A DNA stretch of 64,000 bases, taken from Bacteroidota bacterium. GTDB lineage: Bacteria > Bacteroidota > Bacteroidia > Flavobacteriales > Weeksellaceae. A program made the position numbers and the translations under genes. Shown piece by piece: positions 32,553-40,753 of the stretch. Below the pieces are notes generated by a model. That model did no database searches, was not told where the DNA came from, and was given only the letters and a program-made list of their open reading frames with translations. The stretch's first letter is position 1; each line of letters opens with the position of its first letter. Where the stretch lies: the NCBI GenBank assembly GCA_023458535.1, contig JAEWYW010000040.1, positions 1-64,000 of the forward strand. The letters are read 5' to 3'.

Positions 32553-32575
32553 AAAAAATCCCAGCAGAACTGGGA
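32553..32575 (-). terminator. SDR gene terminator
   Basis: TCCCAG (32559-32564) / CTGGGA (32570-32575) hairpin, followed on the minus strand by a T7 run, 25 bases past the SDR stop. Confidence 0.75.
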
Positions 32576-32599
32576 AATTTATTTTATTGAAAATACATC

Positions 32600-33313
32600 T
32601 TAAGGATTTGTTGAGAAGATAGATGCATTGGCGATCATCGCACGGCGGTTCATTTTTAAAATATCTCTCACCCATTCTGCAAAATCTTCTGGCTGGAGAA
32701 CTTTTTCAGGATTTCCGTCTGTTAAACCACCATCAATACTCATATCTGTCGCAATGGTGCTCGGAGTAAGTGTGATGACACGGATATTGTCTTTTCTCCA
32801 TTCAGCCATCATCGATTGAGACAAAGAAATTACCGCTGCTTTACTTGCTGCATAGGCCGACATACCTGCTCCACCCTTCAAACCTGCTGTAGAAGCCACG
32901 TTCACAATATCACCTTCACCTTTTTCTTTCAAAAAAGGATAAACGGCCTTTGATGTGTAAAGTACGCCAAACAAATTGGTTTTTATCACCTGTTCCCACA
33001 CGTCTGTTGGCATATCGTTGATTTTTCCGAAGTCGCCAATTCCAGCATTATTAATTAAAATATCAATACTCCCTAAATCGGCCACAAGAGTTTTAATACC
33101 ATTATCAACTGCTTCTTCATCATCCACATTGAACACTGCATAAGCCGCAGTGACACCCAAGTCTGCAAGTTCAGCTGCGGTACTTTTAAGATTCTCCTCA
33201 TTTCTGCCTGTAATACCTATGTTGACTCCTTCTTTAGCAAGTGCAATAGCAACTGCTTTTCCCAATCCTTTACCACCACCAGTTACAATGGCATTTTTTC
33301 CATTCAAATTCAT
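32600..33313 (-). CDS. short-chain dehydrogenase, FabG-like 3-ketoacyl reductase
   Basis: A 237-residue classical SDR. It has TGGGKGLGKAVAIALAKEG (TGxxxGxG) at residues 11-29, the NNAG motif in ILINNAGIGDFG, the catalytic Ser in VNVASTAG and YAASKAA (Tyr-x3-Lys). A classical NADPH preference is suggested by GRNEEN after beta-strand 2. These proteins are often named 3-ketoacyl-ACP reductase, but an isolated gene without fatty-acid genes beside it may have another keto substrate. A TAAATTTG element lies at 33344-33337. Confidence 0.88.
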   Translation of the reverse strand: MNLNGKNAIVTGGGKGLGKAVAIALAKEGVNIGITGRNEENLKSTAAELADLGVTAAYAVFNVDDEEAVDNGIKTLVADLGSIDILINNAGIGDFGKINDMPTDVWEQVIKTNLFGVLYTSKAVYPFLKEKGEGDIVNVASTAGLKGGAGMSAYAASKAAVISLSQSMMAEWRKDNIRVITLTPSTIATDMSIDGGLTDGNPEKVLQPEDFAEWVRDILKMNRRAMIANASIFSTNP

Positions 33314-33423
33314 TTCTCTTGATTTTTTTGATGATGCAAATTTACAGAAACCTTACCGCATACCATAGCAGAATGCCCATTTTAAGGACTTTTTAACATT
33401 GTTTAGGTTCAGCATAAAATAAA

Positions 33424-33454
33424 AAAAAGAACCGACCCCTAAAAGTCGATTCTT
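33424..33454 (-). terminator. terminator of the phosphodiester locus
   Basis: AAGAACCGAC / GTCGATTCTT (9 of 10) with an 8-base loop, followed on the minus strand by a T8 run, about 30 bases past the last gene of the locus. Confidence 0.75.
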
Positions 33455-33482
33455 CAAGAAAAGTAAAAAGTAAAATGATTTT

Positions 33483-35069
33483 TTAAGGTATTTCTACTAC
33501 TGGCTCCACTTTAAAAGTTTCTTTTGCAAAATGTGTTTTTCCGTATCTGTCGGTTGTTCTCACCTCAACAGTGTGTGTGCCCTGCTCTAATTTTCCGAAA
33601 GGAGCTACCCAGATATGTCTTGATTTCTCAGGAAATGAAGGCCTCCTTCCTGCGAAAAGTTTGTCTGTAGTATCCCACTGAAATACAGAAATTGCAAAAT
33701 TAGGATCTATATTAGGGTCGTAGTCCATTGCTTTCCACTCGCCATTGTCTATTTTATATTCTAATTTGTCTTTCTCGCTGCCCATAAAGAAATTCGCAAC
33801 AATTCTCGCTGAGTTTTTAGATTTATATGGAATCACTTTGGGAACGTGGAGATTGATCTGATAATCCGCAGGTTTTCCTGCCACTTTATAATCAATCGCG
33901 TACTGATTATCTTTAAAATCGATAAAAACATAACCTCTCTGCGTACCATCTCTCATGGTAGATTTTGGTACCCCCTTATCATCTGCAGTACCAGAGTACC
34001 AATCTCCTGAGGTGGTCCCCACGTTGTATTCGTGCAAATCTTTAAAGCCTTCCCAACCTTCTTGCTTACCATAAAACAACTGACTTTGTTTATGGGTGTG
34101 TGCAGACATCATTAAAACATTCTGAAAAGGTTTCAAAATACTGAACAAACGTGCTCTGTCTTCCATTCTAAAATGATCTTCACCCTCTGTTTCAGGCTTC
34201 ATCTGAATATGAAAAGACAGCACGATTAACTTATTTTTATCCACCAATCTTAGATCGTTTTCAACAAAATCCAACTGATCTTTTCTGAAACCTCCCCAAT
34301 AACCTTTACCATCTCTCGGATCTGGATACAAAATATCATCCAGGACAATAAAATGCACATTTCCGTAGTTGAAAGAATAATTGGCAGGTCCAAAATTTGC
34401 TTCAAAGGTTTCGTCCGAAAGATGATCTTCTTTAGCTTCGTAATTCATATCGTGGTTGCCCATTACGTTGTACCAAGGAAGTCCAATTTCTTTAACGGCA
34501 TCTATATACGCAGGATGCAAACTTAAATCGTCTCCCACCAAATCGCCTAAACTAATGCCGAACACAGCGTTTCGTCTGTTGGCTTTCACCTCATTAATAA
34601 TTCCTCTTTTAAAATAGTCTATTTCCTTTAAATTATACGGTTGCGGATCACCAAAAACTAAAATTTGAAAATCTTTGCTTTCGTTGTTTTTGTACAATGG
34701 AAAATTGATTTCGGAAGGTAAACTCCCAGTGGGCGCAACACCTTTGTATTTAAAATTCGAGGGCGAACCTTGAGGTTTGTAATTGTAATAATTTTGGGGT
34801 AGAAAATTTGAACTTATCTTGGTTTGATAGCCACTTGGTTTGATGACAAAAATAATTTGATCTTCTTTAATGGGAAGGGTATATTTTCCATTTTTGTCTG
34901 TTACAACCACCTCTACACCGTTGGAAACTGAAACATTTGCAATTCCTTTTTCGCGGTTTTCTTTTTGTCCGTTTTTATTAAGGTCTTCATACACAAACCC
35001 AGATATTTGAGTTTGCGAGAAAGCCATTACCGAAGCCAATAAGCTTGGAATGATAAATTTTAGTTGCAT
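33483..35069 (-). CDS. secreted calcineurin-like phosphoesterase, three-domain
   Basis: A 528-residue exported metallophosphoesterase (from the start that gives the best signal peptide, ending MAFSQ; another ATG lies 30 bases upstream). Domain order: an N-terminal beta-sandwich with a Cna/SdrD-like start (ISGFVYEDLNKNGQKENREKGI), the binuclear metal domain with FGDPQP, GISLGDLVGDD, NVMGNHDMNYE, LSFHIQ and MMSAHTHKQ, and a C-terminal sandwich (YKSKNSARIVANFF to YGKTHFAKETF). This is the MetallophosN-core-MetallophosC layout. It closes the SusC-SusD-GDPD locus, 115 bases after the GDPD gene, so phosphodiester or glycerophosphodiester substrates are likely. Confidence 0.9.
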   Translation of the reverse strand: MQLKFIIPSLLASVMAFSQTQISGFVYEDLNKNGQKENREKGIANVSVSNGVEVVVTDKNGKYTLPIKEDQIIFVIKPSGYQTKISSNFLPQNYYNYKPQGSPSNFKYKGVAPTGSLPSEINFPLYKNNESKDFQILVFGDPQPYNLKEIDYFKRGIINEVKANRRNAVFGISLGDLVGDDLSLHPAYIDAVKEIGLPWYNVMGNHDMNYEAKEDHLSDETFEANFGPANYSFNYGNVHFIVLDDILYPDPRDGKGYWGGFRKDQLDFVENDLRLVDKNKLIVLSFHIQMKPETEGEDHFRMEDRARLFSILKPFQNVLMMSAHTHKQSQLFYGKQEGWEGFKDLHEYNVGTTSGDWYSGTADDKGVPKSTMRDGTQRGYVFIDFKDNQYAIDYKVAGKPADYQINLHVPKVIPYKSKNSARIVANFFMGSEKDKLEYKIDNGEWKAMDYDPNIDPNFAISVFQWDTTDKLFAGRRPSFPEKSRHIWVAPFGKLEQGTHTVEVRTTDRYGKTHFAKETFKVEPVVEIP

Positions 35070-35214
35070 TTTAAGTTTGTTTTTGATTAATTTTTTCACG
35101 ATACATTACCGCAGGCGAAACTTCTCTTTTAAGTCTCTTTGGCGGAGGATTTAAAAAGTATCGATGAGTAATTATGTTTAGAATTTTGTTTTGTAAACCC
35201 TAGCTGATTAGAAT

Positions 35215-35961
35215 TTATTTTTTCATCAACACATCTGGAATATTAGTGGTAATAAAATCTATCCCAAGATTTTTGAGTTGGAGATAGGTCTGCTCATCAT
35301 TCACCGTCCAGGAATTGGTAATTAGGCCTAATTTTTTAGCCTCCTCAATCCATGTTGGGTTATTGAGTAAAACTTTGTAATGATAATCAAAGCCATCGAT
35401 ATTTTCCTTTTTCAGTTCTGCTGGTGACAAATCGCCATTAAGATACTGAACAGGTAATTGGGGTGCATTTTTTTTAATCTCTTTGCAGATGTTTAGACTG
35501 AAAGAGATCAGTTCACATTGCTTCTCCAAATGTAAATCTTTAATCGCCTTTATTGTCTTTGCCACCAATTCATCTTCCAAAGCTTTGGATTTTGCAGGCT
35601 TTATCTCGACAATGAGCTTCGTTTTTTTGTCTTTTGCTCCTTGTTTTAAATAGTCTTCCAATGTTGGAATGGTTTCTCCATTTGACAGTTTTAGAAGTTG
35701 CAAATCTTTAAGATTAGATTCTGAAATTTCCATATTTCCATGATGTTCATCGTGGTTGATCACTGGGACACCATCCTTACTCATGTGCACATCGAACTCG
35801 GAACCATACACTCTAAGCTTCTGAGCATTCTCCAAGGCCTTGAGAGAGTTCTCTGTAGTTTCCGGCTTTGTTTTCCAAAAACCTCTGTGCGCAATAATCT
35901 GGGTTTGAGCCATCATCAATAAACCATTAAAAAACAACAGCCCTAATGTAAGTTTTTTCAT
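35215..35961 (-). CDS. secreted glycerophosphodiester phosphodiesterase
   Basis: A 248-residue enzyme that cleaves glycerophosphodiesters to glycerol-3-phosphate and an alcohol. Signal peptide MKKLTLGLLFFNGLLMMAQ, then the catalytic IAHRGFWKTKPETTENSLKALENA (His and Glu), the metal-binding SEFDVHMSKDGVPVINHDEHHG, and VEIKPAK. TIM-barrel fold and short length are typical of the bacterial UgpQ type. It lies between the SusC/SusD pair and the calcineurin-like enzyme, 15 bases after susD, so its substrate is probably imported or captured by the pair. Confidence 0.92.
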   Translation of the reverse strand: MKKLTLGLLFFNGLLMMAQTQIIAHRGFWKTKPETTENSLKALENAQKLRVYGSEFDVHMSKDGVPVINHDEHHGNMEISESNLKDLQLLKLSNGETIPTLEDYLKQGAKDKKTKLIVEIKPAKSKALEDELVAKTIKAIKDLHLEKQCELISFSLNICKEIKKNAPQLPVQYLNGDLSPAELKKENIDGFDYHYKVLLNNPTWIEEAKKLGLITNSWTVNDEQTYLQLKNLGIDFITTNIPDVLMKK

Positions 35962-35976
35962 TTTAATACAAAATAA

Positions 35977-37425
35977 TTATTGATTCCACCACATTTTTAC
36001 ATTGATATTATCACCACCCATTTGTTGAACTACGGCCTGATAATTTGCGGTATTTAAGACCCGTACGTTGGGAGGATACATGAATCTTTGCGGAAGATTT
36101 CCATTATTGAGCAATCCACCGTTATTGGGCAAGATTGGGAAGCCTGTTCTCCTTTTTTCGAACCACTGCTGTTGATCTACAAAAAACAAAGCCACATATT
36201 TTTGAAGCATAATCCTCTCTAATGTCGAATTATAGGCAACATTAGGGTTATCAAAATAGGTTGCTGGAACTACGCCACCCCACTGTTCGATGATGGATTT
36301 AACGCCATTTTGATAATAAGTCTGGGCACTTCCACCGATAATTCCCTTAAAAGCTAATTCTGATAAAATAAACTGAACTTCAGCATACGGGAGAACAAGA
36401 ATTTTAAGAGGAGCTTTGGCTAAATTCTGATTCAGATTGGAAGGTTGATAATTGAATGCCGTTCCAATGGCATAGCCTGTAGGGGCACCTTTGTAACCGA
36501 TGTTTTGATTTTGAAGATTCTTAGCCTGCGAAAAGAAAGTCGCCATACGTGGATCGTTATTGGACTTCAGCGTTTCCACAAAAAACTCAGAAGCAGCCCT
36601 TCCCGTGGTAAAATCCTGCGGACGAGCGATGGGTGGCATTAACGGCGCCACACCAGAAATATCCAGTTTTGTAGTTTCTGTATTATTAGAGATGATAGGA
36701 AATGTGGTAGGATTGTTAATGATTTCCTGAATTCTTTCGTGAACGTTCACTTCACCATTTTTTTTCAAAATTCTGGTCAACAACCTTAAAGAAAGGGAAT
36801 TACAGAATTTTTTCCAGTTGAGAATACCATTGTTATCAGATTGTGCATTGTAAAATAAATCGTTACCTGTTAATTTTTTGGTTGCATCAAAAATGGAATT
36901 GGCATATTTTAAATCATCCAAAAGACTTACATAAATATCCTTTTGTTTATCGAACTTGGGTTGCGCAAAACCTTCATCCACTCTTAAAGCTTCAGAGAAA
37001 GGTAAATCTCCATAGGTGTCGGTTAAATTAGAATACAGCCAAGCGTTCATTACAATTGCTATTGCTTCATAGTTTTTATTGTTTTCTGCAATGGCGGCTT
37101 TTTTAAGTTCCTTAGTTTGCATGAGCCATTTGTAGGAAGAATTCCAAAACCCTGCGCCTGTATTTTCGGTGATGTAATATCTGCTGAGAGAGTTTCCCTC
37201 ATTAGGAAAATCCAAAGAAACCTGCATCAGATCAAAATTGAAATCGTTAGCGCGGTTATAACCCATTGCGGCAGCATTATATTGCAATGGAAGCAAAAGC
37301 GTTGAAGCAACAGGATCACTTACCCTGCTATCATCAATATTTACCTCATCTAAACTTCTATCACATGAAATAAAAACCATGCTTAAACTAGACAAAAGAC
37401 ATATATTTAAAAGAAATTTTTTCAT
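35977..37425 (-). CDS. SusD/RagB-like nutrient-binding lipoprotein
   Basis: A 482-residue outer-membrane lipoprotein. Lipobox around residue 21 (SMVFISC), then LDEVNIDDSRVSDP and TPR-like helices typical of SusD-like group 2 (PF12771 style). C-terminal FVDQQQWFEKRRTGFPILP is the group signature. It acts as the lid and substrate-binding partner of the SusC channel encoded 12 bases upstream. With the two phosphodiesterases following, its ligand is probably not a polysaccharide but a phosphorus-bearing compound. That is inferred from context. Confidence 0.92.
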   Translation of the reverse strand: MKKFLLNICLLSSLSMVFISCDRSLDEVNIDDSRVSDPVASTLLLPLQYNAAAMGYNRANDFNFDLMQVSLDFPNEGNSLSRYYITENTGAGFWNSSYKWLMQTKELKKAAIAENNKNYEAIAIVMNAWLYSNLTDTYGDLPFSEALRVDEGFAQPKFDKQKDIYVSLLDDLKYANSIFDATKKLTGNDLFYNAQSDNNGILNWKKFCNSLSLRLLTRILKKNGEVNVHERIQEIINNPTTFPIISNNTETTKLDISGVAPLMPPIARPQDFTTGRAASEFFVETLKSNNDPRMATFFSQAKNLQNQNIGYKGAPTGYAIGTAFNYQPSNLNQNLAKAPLKILVLPYAEVQFILSELAFKGIIGGSAQTYYQNGVKSIIEQWGGVVPATYFDNPNVAYNSTLERIMLQKYVALFFVDQQQWFEKRRTGFPILPNNGGLLNNGNLPQRFMYPPNVRVLNTANYQAVVQQMGGDNINVKMWWNQ

Positions 37426-37437
37426 TGTTGTATAGAT

Positions 37438-40410
37438 TTAAAATTTAACATTTAATTGGAAACCGATGTTGCGTGCAGTCGGCAACTGACCAATTTCTAC
37501 ACCTGTAGTAATCTGCGAATTATCGAGTGTGGCAACTTCTGGATCAAACAATGGGAACTTTGTCCACATCCAAAGGTTTCTACCAAAAAGGGACATGGTT
37601 AACTCTGAAACTCTCAGTTCACTGGTAACAGATTTTGGAAAAGAGTAAGAAATTCTTGCTTCTCTCAGTTTTAGGAATGATGTGTCAAAAGAATTGGTTT
37701 CTACATTGGCACGTCTGTAATAATCTCCGTAATAAGTATGGATTGGAACTCCTTTGGTATTAGGCGAATAAGTACCATCAGGATTTTTCACCACACCCAC
37801 TCCTACTATCAAACCATTAGGATTGTCCCGTCCCCAAAGTGTGTGCTCCAATTTACCTTGTTCAGACATTTTATGGTGCGACTGAGAATATCCGAGTCCA
37901 CCCAACTGACCATCAAAAGAGAAACTCACCTGGAAATTTTTATACCTGAATTCGTTCTGAAGACCTGCTCTCCATTTCGGATAAGCATTTCCTATTTTCC
38001 TCATTTGAGTAGGTTTTGCCGTGAGTCCATCACTTCCGAAAACCACCTGTCCATCTGGTGAATATTCTAACCCGTAACCATACATATCTCCCAAAGAACC
38101 TCCTTCTACAGCATTAAAATATACCACTCCACCTACGCTGCCCATGGTATATGGTTCACCTTTGAATTCTTCCGGAAGTGATAGGATTTTGTTTCTGTTC
38201 AAAGACCAGTTGGCATTCAAACTCCAAGAGAAATTATTATTTTTGATGGGATACGTATTCAGAACCATCTCAATTCCCTTGTTTTGCACCTCACCAGCAT
38301 TTATCGTCCGTTTGCTGTAACCCGTTTCGTACAATGTAGGAATATCAATAATCTGATTTTTGTTTTTGTTATGATATACAGTAATTGAATAATTTACTCG
38401 GTTTTTGAATAAACCTAAATCCATCCCTGCTTCGATGTTTGTAAGCATTTCGGGCTTTAGATTCGGATTGGGATAAGTAGATGGCGTTTCCACTGAACCT
38501 GAAAATTCACTGTTATTAAAGTACCTTAAAAGTGAATAAGGATCGGTGTCATTTCCAACTCTAGACCATGCCGTTCTGAATTTCCAATAACCTAAAGTAT
38601 TGGATTTGATACCTAATAAATCTGATAAAATAAAGGAAGCCGATGCAGAAGGATAAAAATAGGATCTATAAGCCCGCGGAAGTGTACTGCTCCAATCGTT
38701 TCTGGCAGTAACATCTAGGAAAATTTTATTTTTATAACTTAAACTTGCGAGTCCGTAGCTGGAGTTGATTTGTTTATCGTTGGGTGAAGCAATTCTAAAA
38801 TCCCGGGAAATGGCATTGGTCATTAAATATATACCAGGCTTCAACAAACCATTTGCACGGTAATCGTTCATGGTGTATTCTGTGTACTGAATATTTCCTC
38901 CAATTGATGCACTAAAATCAAAATCATTAAAGTTTTTCTTGTATGTGAAGAGAAGGTCATTGTTAAGATTCATCACCTTTATAAATTGTTCTCTGTAGAA
39001 CCCGTTAGGAAAATTTGCAGAACTCCACGGTCTTTTCTGGGTACGTTCTTCATTGGTCAATTCTAAGCCACTGCGGAACTGCATTTCGAAATTCTTGGAG
39101 ATTTTATAGTTTAAATTTGCACTTGCGGTAATGAAATTTTTATCCACCCCATTCAGCATTTCATAGGCAATTAAATAAGGATTGTCTATATACGAACTGA
39201 AAGGGTGAATTTGGTCTATCTGATATTTATCTTTCTTCCAGATAGGTTCGTACCAAGCCAAATCTACATTGGGATTTTGGAAGATCATGAAATATGAAAT
39301 CGACTGGTTGTTGTACCCTGTTGCAGGAAGATTGTCACTTTTGGTTTTATTGAAGTTGAATTTCATGCCTATCCTCAGCCGGTCATTCAGTTTGTGATCA
39401 AATGATAAAGCTACATTAAAACGATCAAAACCTGTATTTGGCATCATCCACGTGTTCTTCAAATAGGTTAAAGAAGAACGGAATGAAGTATTTTCTGTAC
39501 TAGACTCTATGGCGAAGTTATTGGAATAGTTTTCGCCCACTTTCCAAAAATCTTTGATATTATTTTTATAGGGTCTCCACAACTGTCGCTCTAAACTTTG
39601 GCCTTCAACATTGGGGTCGTATTGGAAATAATATTGACCGTTAAATTTTGGCCCAAACGCACTACTTGTAGAACCTGTATTTACACCATCAGGAGAAGCC
39701 CCGTAGGAGTAATAATATTCACCCGCAGTATTCTTTTGCAATGTTCCTTGTCCGTATTCATATTGATAATCTGGCCACTTTAAAACCGTATCGAAACTCG
39801 TATATGAATTAAAAGAAACCTGAACTTTTCCATTTTTATTTTTTCCGGACTTTGTGGTGATCATAATCGCACCACCTGCACCTTTAGAACCATACAAAGC
39901 TGCTGCTGTTGACCCTTTTAAAATACTGATTGATTCGATATCATCCGGATTAATGCTATTGAACCCATTTCCGTAATCAATTGGTAAGTCTCCACCACTT
40001 CCCGCACCATAAGCTGAAGTTCCCGATCCTGTAGCAATACCCGTCAACGGAACGCCATCCACAACGATTAACGCTCCGTTGTTTGCTGCATTCATGGAAA
40101 TATCGCCGCGAAGTTTTATCGTTGAGCTTGCCAATGGTCCTGCGCCTGCAGTTTGAATCTTCAATCCCGCAACTTTCCCCTCTAAAGCTTGTGCCCAGTT
40201 GGCATTCTGAGTTTTAAGAATTTCTTCGGACTTTACGGTCTCAGTGGAATATCCTAAAGATTTGTCTTGTCTTTTGATTCCCAAAGCCGTAACAACAACT
40301 TCATCTATCATCCTAACAGAATCATTTTTAGGTTTTTGCTGTGCGGTAAGGTTACAGCTGACCAAACCCAGCAACACCAAACTGACAATTTTTTGAGTTC
40401 TCTTTTGCAT
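37438..40410 (-). CDS. SusC/RagA TonB-linked outer-membrane transporter
   Basis: A ~990-residue TonB-dependent transporter. Signal peptide MQKRTQKIVSLVLLGLVSCNLTAQQ. The plug carries EVVVTALGIKRQDKSLGYST and LKGSTAAALYGSKGAGGAIMITTKSG, both SusC family signatures, and the beta-barrel ends QLNVKF with a terminal Phe as usual for outer-membrane proteins. It lacks the N-terminal carboxypeptidase-like domain of many SusC proteins. It is the first gene of a four-gene locus. A longer start 18 bases upstream spoils the signal peptide. The promoter region has a PhoB-box-like array. Confidence 0.93.
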   Translation of the reverse strand: MQKRTQKIVSLVLLGLVSCNLTAQQKPKNDSVRMIDEVVVTALGIKRQDKSLGYSTETVKSEEILKTQNANWAQALEGKVAGLKIQTAGAGPLASSTIKLRGDISMNAANNGALIVVDGVPLTGIATGSGTSAYGAGSGGDLPIDYGNGFNSINPDDIESISILKGSTAAALYGSKGAGGAIMITTKSGKNKNGKVQVSFNSYTSFDTVLKWPDYQYEYGQGTLQKNTAGEYYYSYGASPDGVNTGSTSSAFGPKFNGQYYFQYDPNVEGQSLERQLWRPYKNNIKDFWKVGENYSNNFAIESSTENTSFRSSLTYLKNTWMMPNTGFDRFNVALSFDHKLNDRLRIGMKFNFNKTKSDNLPATGYNNQSISYFMIFQNPNVDLAWYEPIWKKDKYQIDQIHPFSSYIDNPYLIAYEMLNGVDKNFITASANLNYKISKNFEMQFRSGLELTNEERTQKRPWSSANFPNGFYREQFIKVMNLNNDLLFTYKKNFNDFDFSASIGGNIQYTEYTMNDYRANGLLKPGIYLMTNAISRDFRIASPNDKQINSSYGLASLSYKNKIFLDVTARNDWSSTLPRAYRSYFYPSASASFILSDLLGIKSNTLGYWKFRTAWSRVGNDTDPYSLLRYFNNSEFSGSVETPSTYPNPNLKPEMLTNIEAGMDLGLFKNRVNYSITVYHNKNKNQIIDIPTLYETGYSKRTINAGEVQNKGIEMVLNTYPIKNNNFSWSLNANWSLNRNKILSLPEEFKGEPYTMGSVGGVVYFNAVEGGSLGDMYGYGLEYSPDGQVVFGSDGLTAKPTQMRKIGNAYPKWRAGLQNEFRYKNFQVSFSFDGQLGGLGYSQSHHKMSEQGKLEHTLWGRDNPNGLIVGVGVVKNPDGTYSPNTKGVPIHTYYGDYYRRANVETNSFDTSFLKLREARISYSFPKSVTSELRVSELTMSLFGRNLWMWTKFPLFDPEVATLDNSQITTGVEIGQLPTARNIGFQLNVKF

Positions 40411-40425
40411 AATCAATTTTTCGTG

Positions 40426-40492
40426 CAAAAGTAAAAGTGTTTTATGGCTATCGTTTTAATATAATTTTAACAATTATTAAACATTTTATTAA
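40426..40492 (-). promoter_or_regulatory. susC promoter with an 11-bp-periodic PhoB-box-like array
   Basis: On the minus strand four A/T hexamers occur at exact 11-bp steps: TTAATA (40492-40487), TTTAAT (40481-40476), TTAAAA (40470-40465) and TTAAAA (40459-40454). The last lies 20 bases upstream of the -7 element TACTTTTG (40433-40426) and stands where -33 TTG would be. 11-bp direct repeats in place of the upstream element are the mark of PhoB-activated promoters. AT richness makes chance possible. Confidence 0.45.
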
Positions 40493-40753
40493 AAAAAGAT
40501 TAGTAAAAAGCAAAATTAAGCAAAACGGTTAAAACCTTTGCTATACAAGGCTTTATAAAAAGAGTAGTCTTAGTTCGGAAGTCGGTGTCTGATAGTTTTG
40601 GGGCTTAAATTGACTAGGTTAGGTTACTAATTCGTTACCGATTGACAAAGGTAACAGTGTGGTTTAACTGATTATATTTCAGTGTTTTGCACCCTTTTCT
40701 ACATTCCCTTGTAACTCAATGTAATTTAATTTTAAACGTTAAACATTTGAGTT
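40493..40753. other. chromosome-ICE junction region, no gene
   Basis: 261 bases between the susC promoter array and the integrase. It should hold the left attachment site and the integrase promoter. I see no terminator and no ORF. Base composition becomes more balanced past about 40.55 kb. Confidence 0.45.
40532..40541. other. candidate attL core
   Basis: AAACCTTTGC matches six of the eight defined positions of the CTnDOT core GTANNTTTGC and lies in an imperfect inverted repeat (AACCTT...AAGGcTT) about 210 bases upstream of the integrase. The right end needed to confirm it is outside the window. Confidence 0.25.

Noticed and set aside
40672..40695. GTGTTTTGCACCC as an attachment core
   Set aside because: Only the TTTGC end matches the CTnDOT core; the AAACCTTTGC site fits better.
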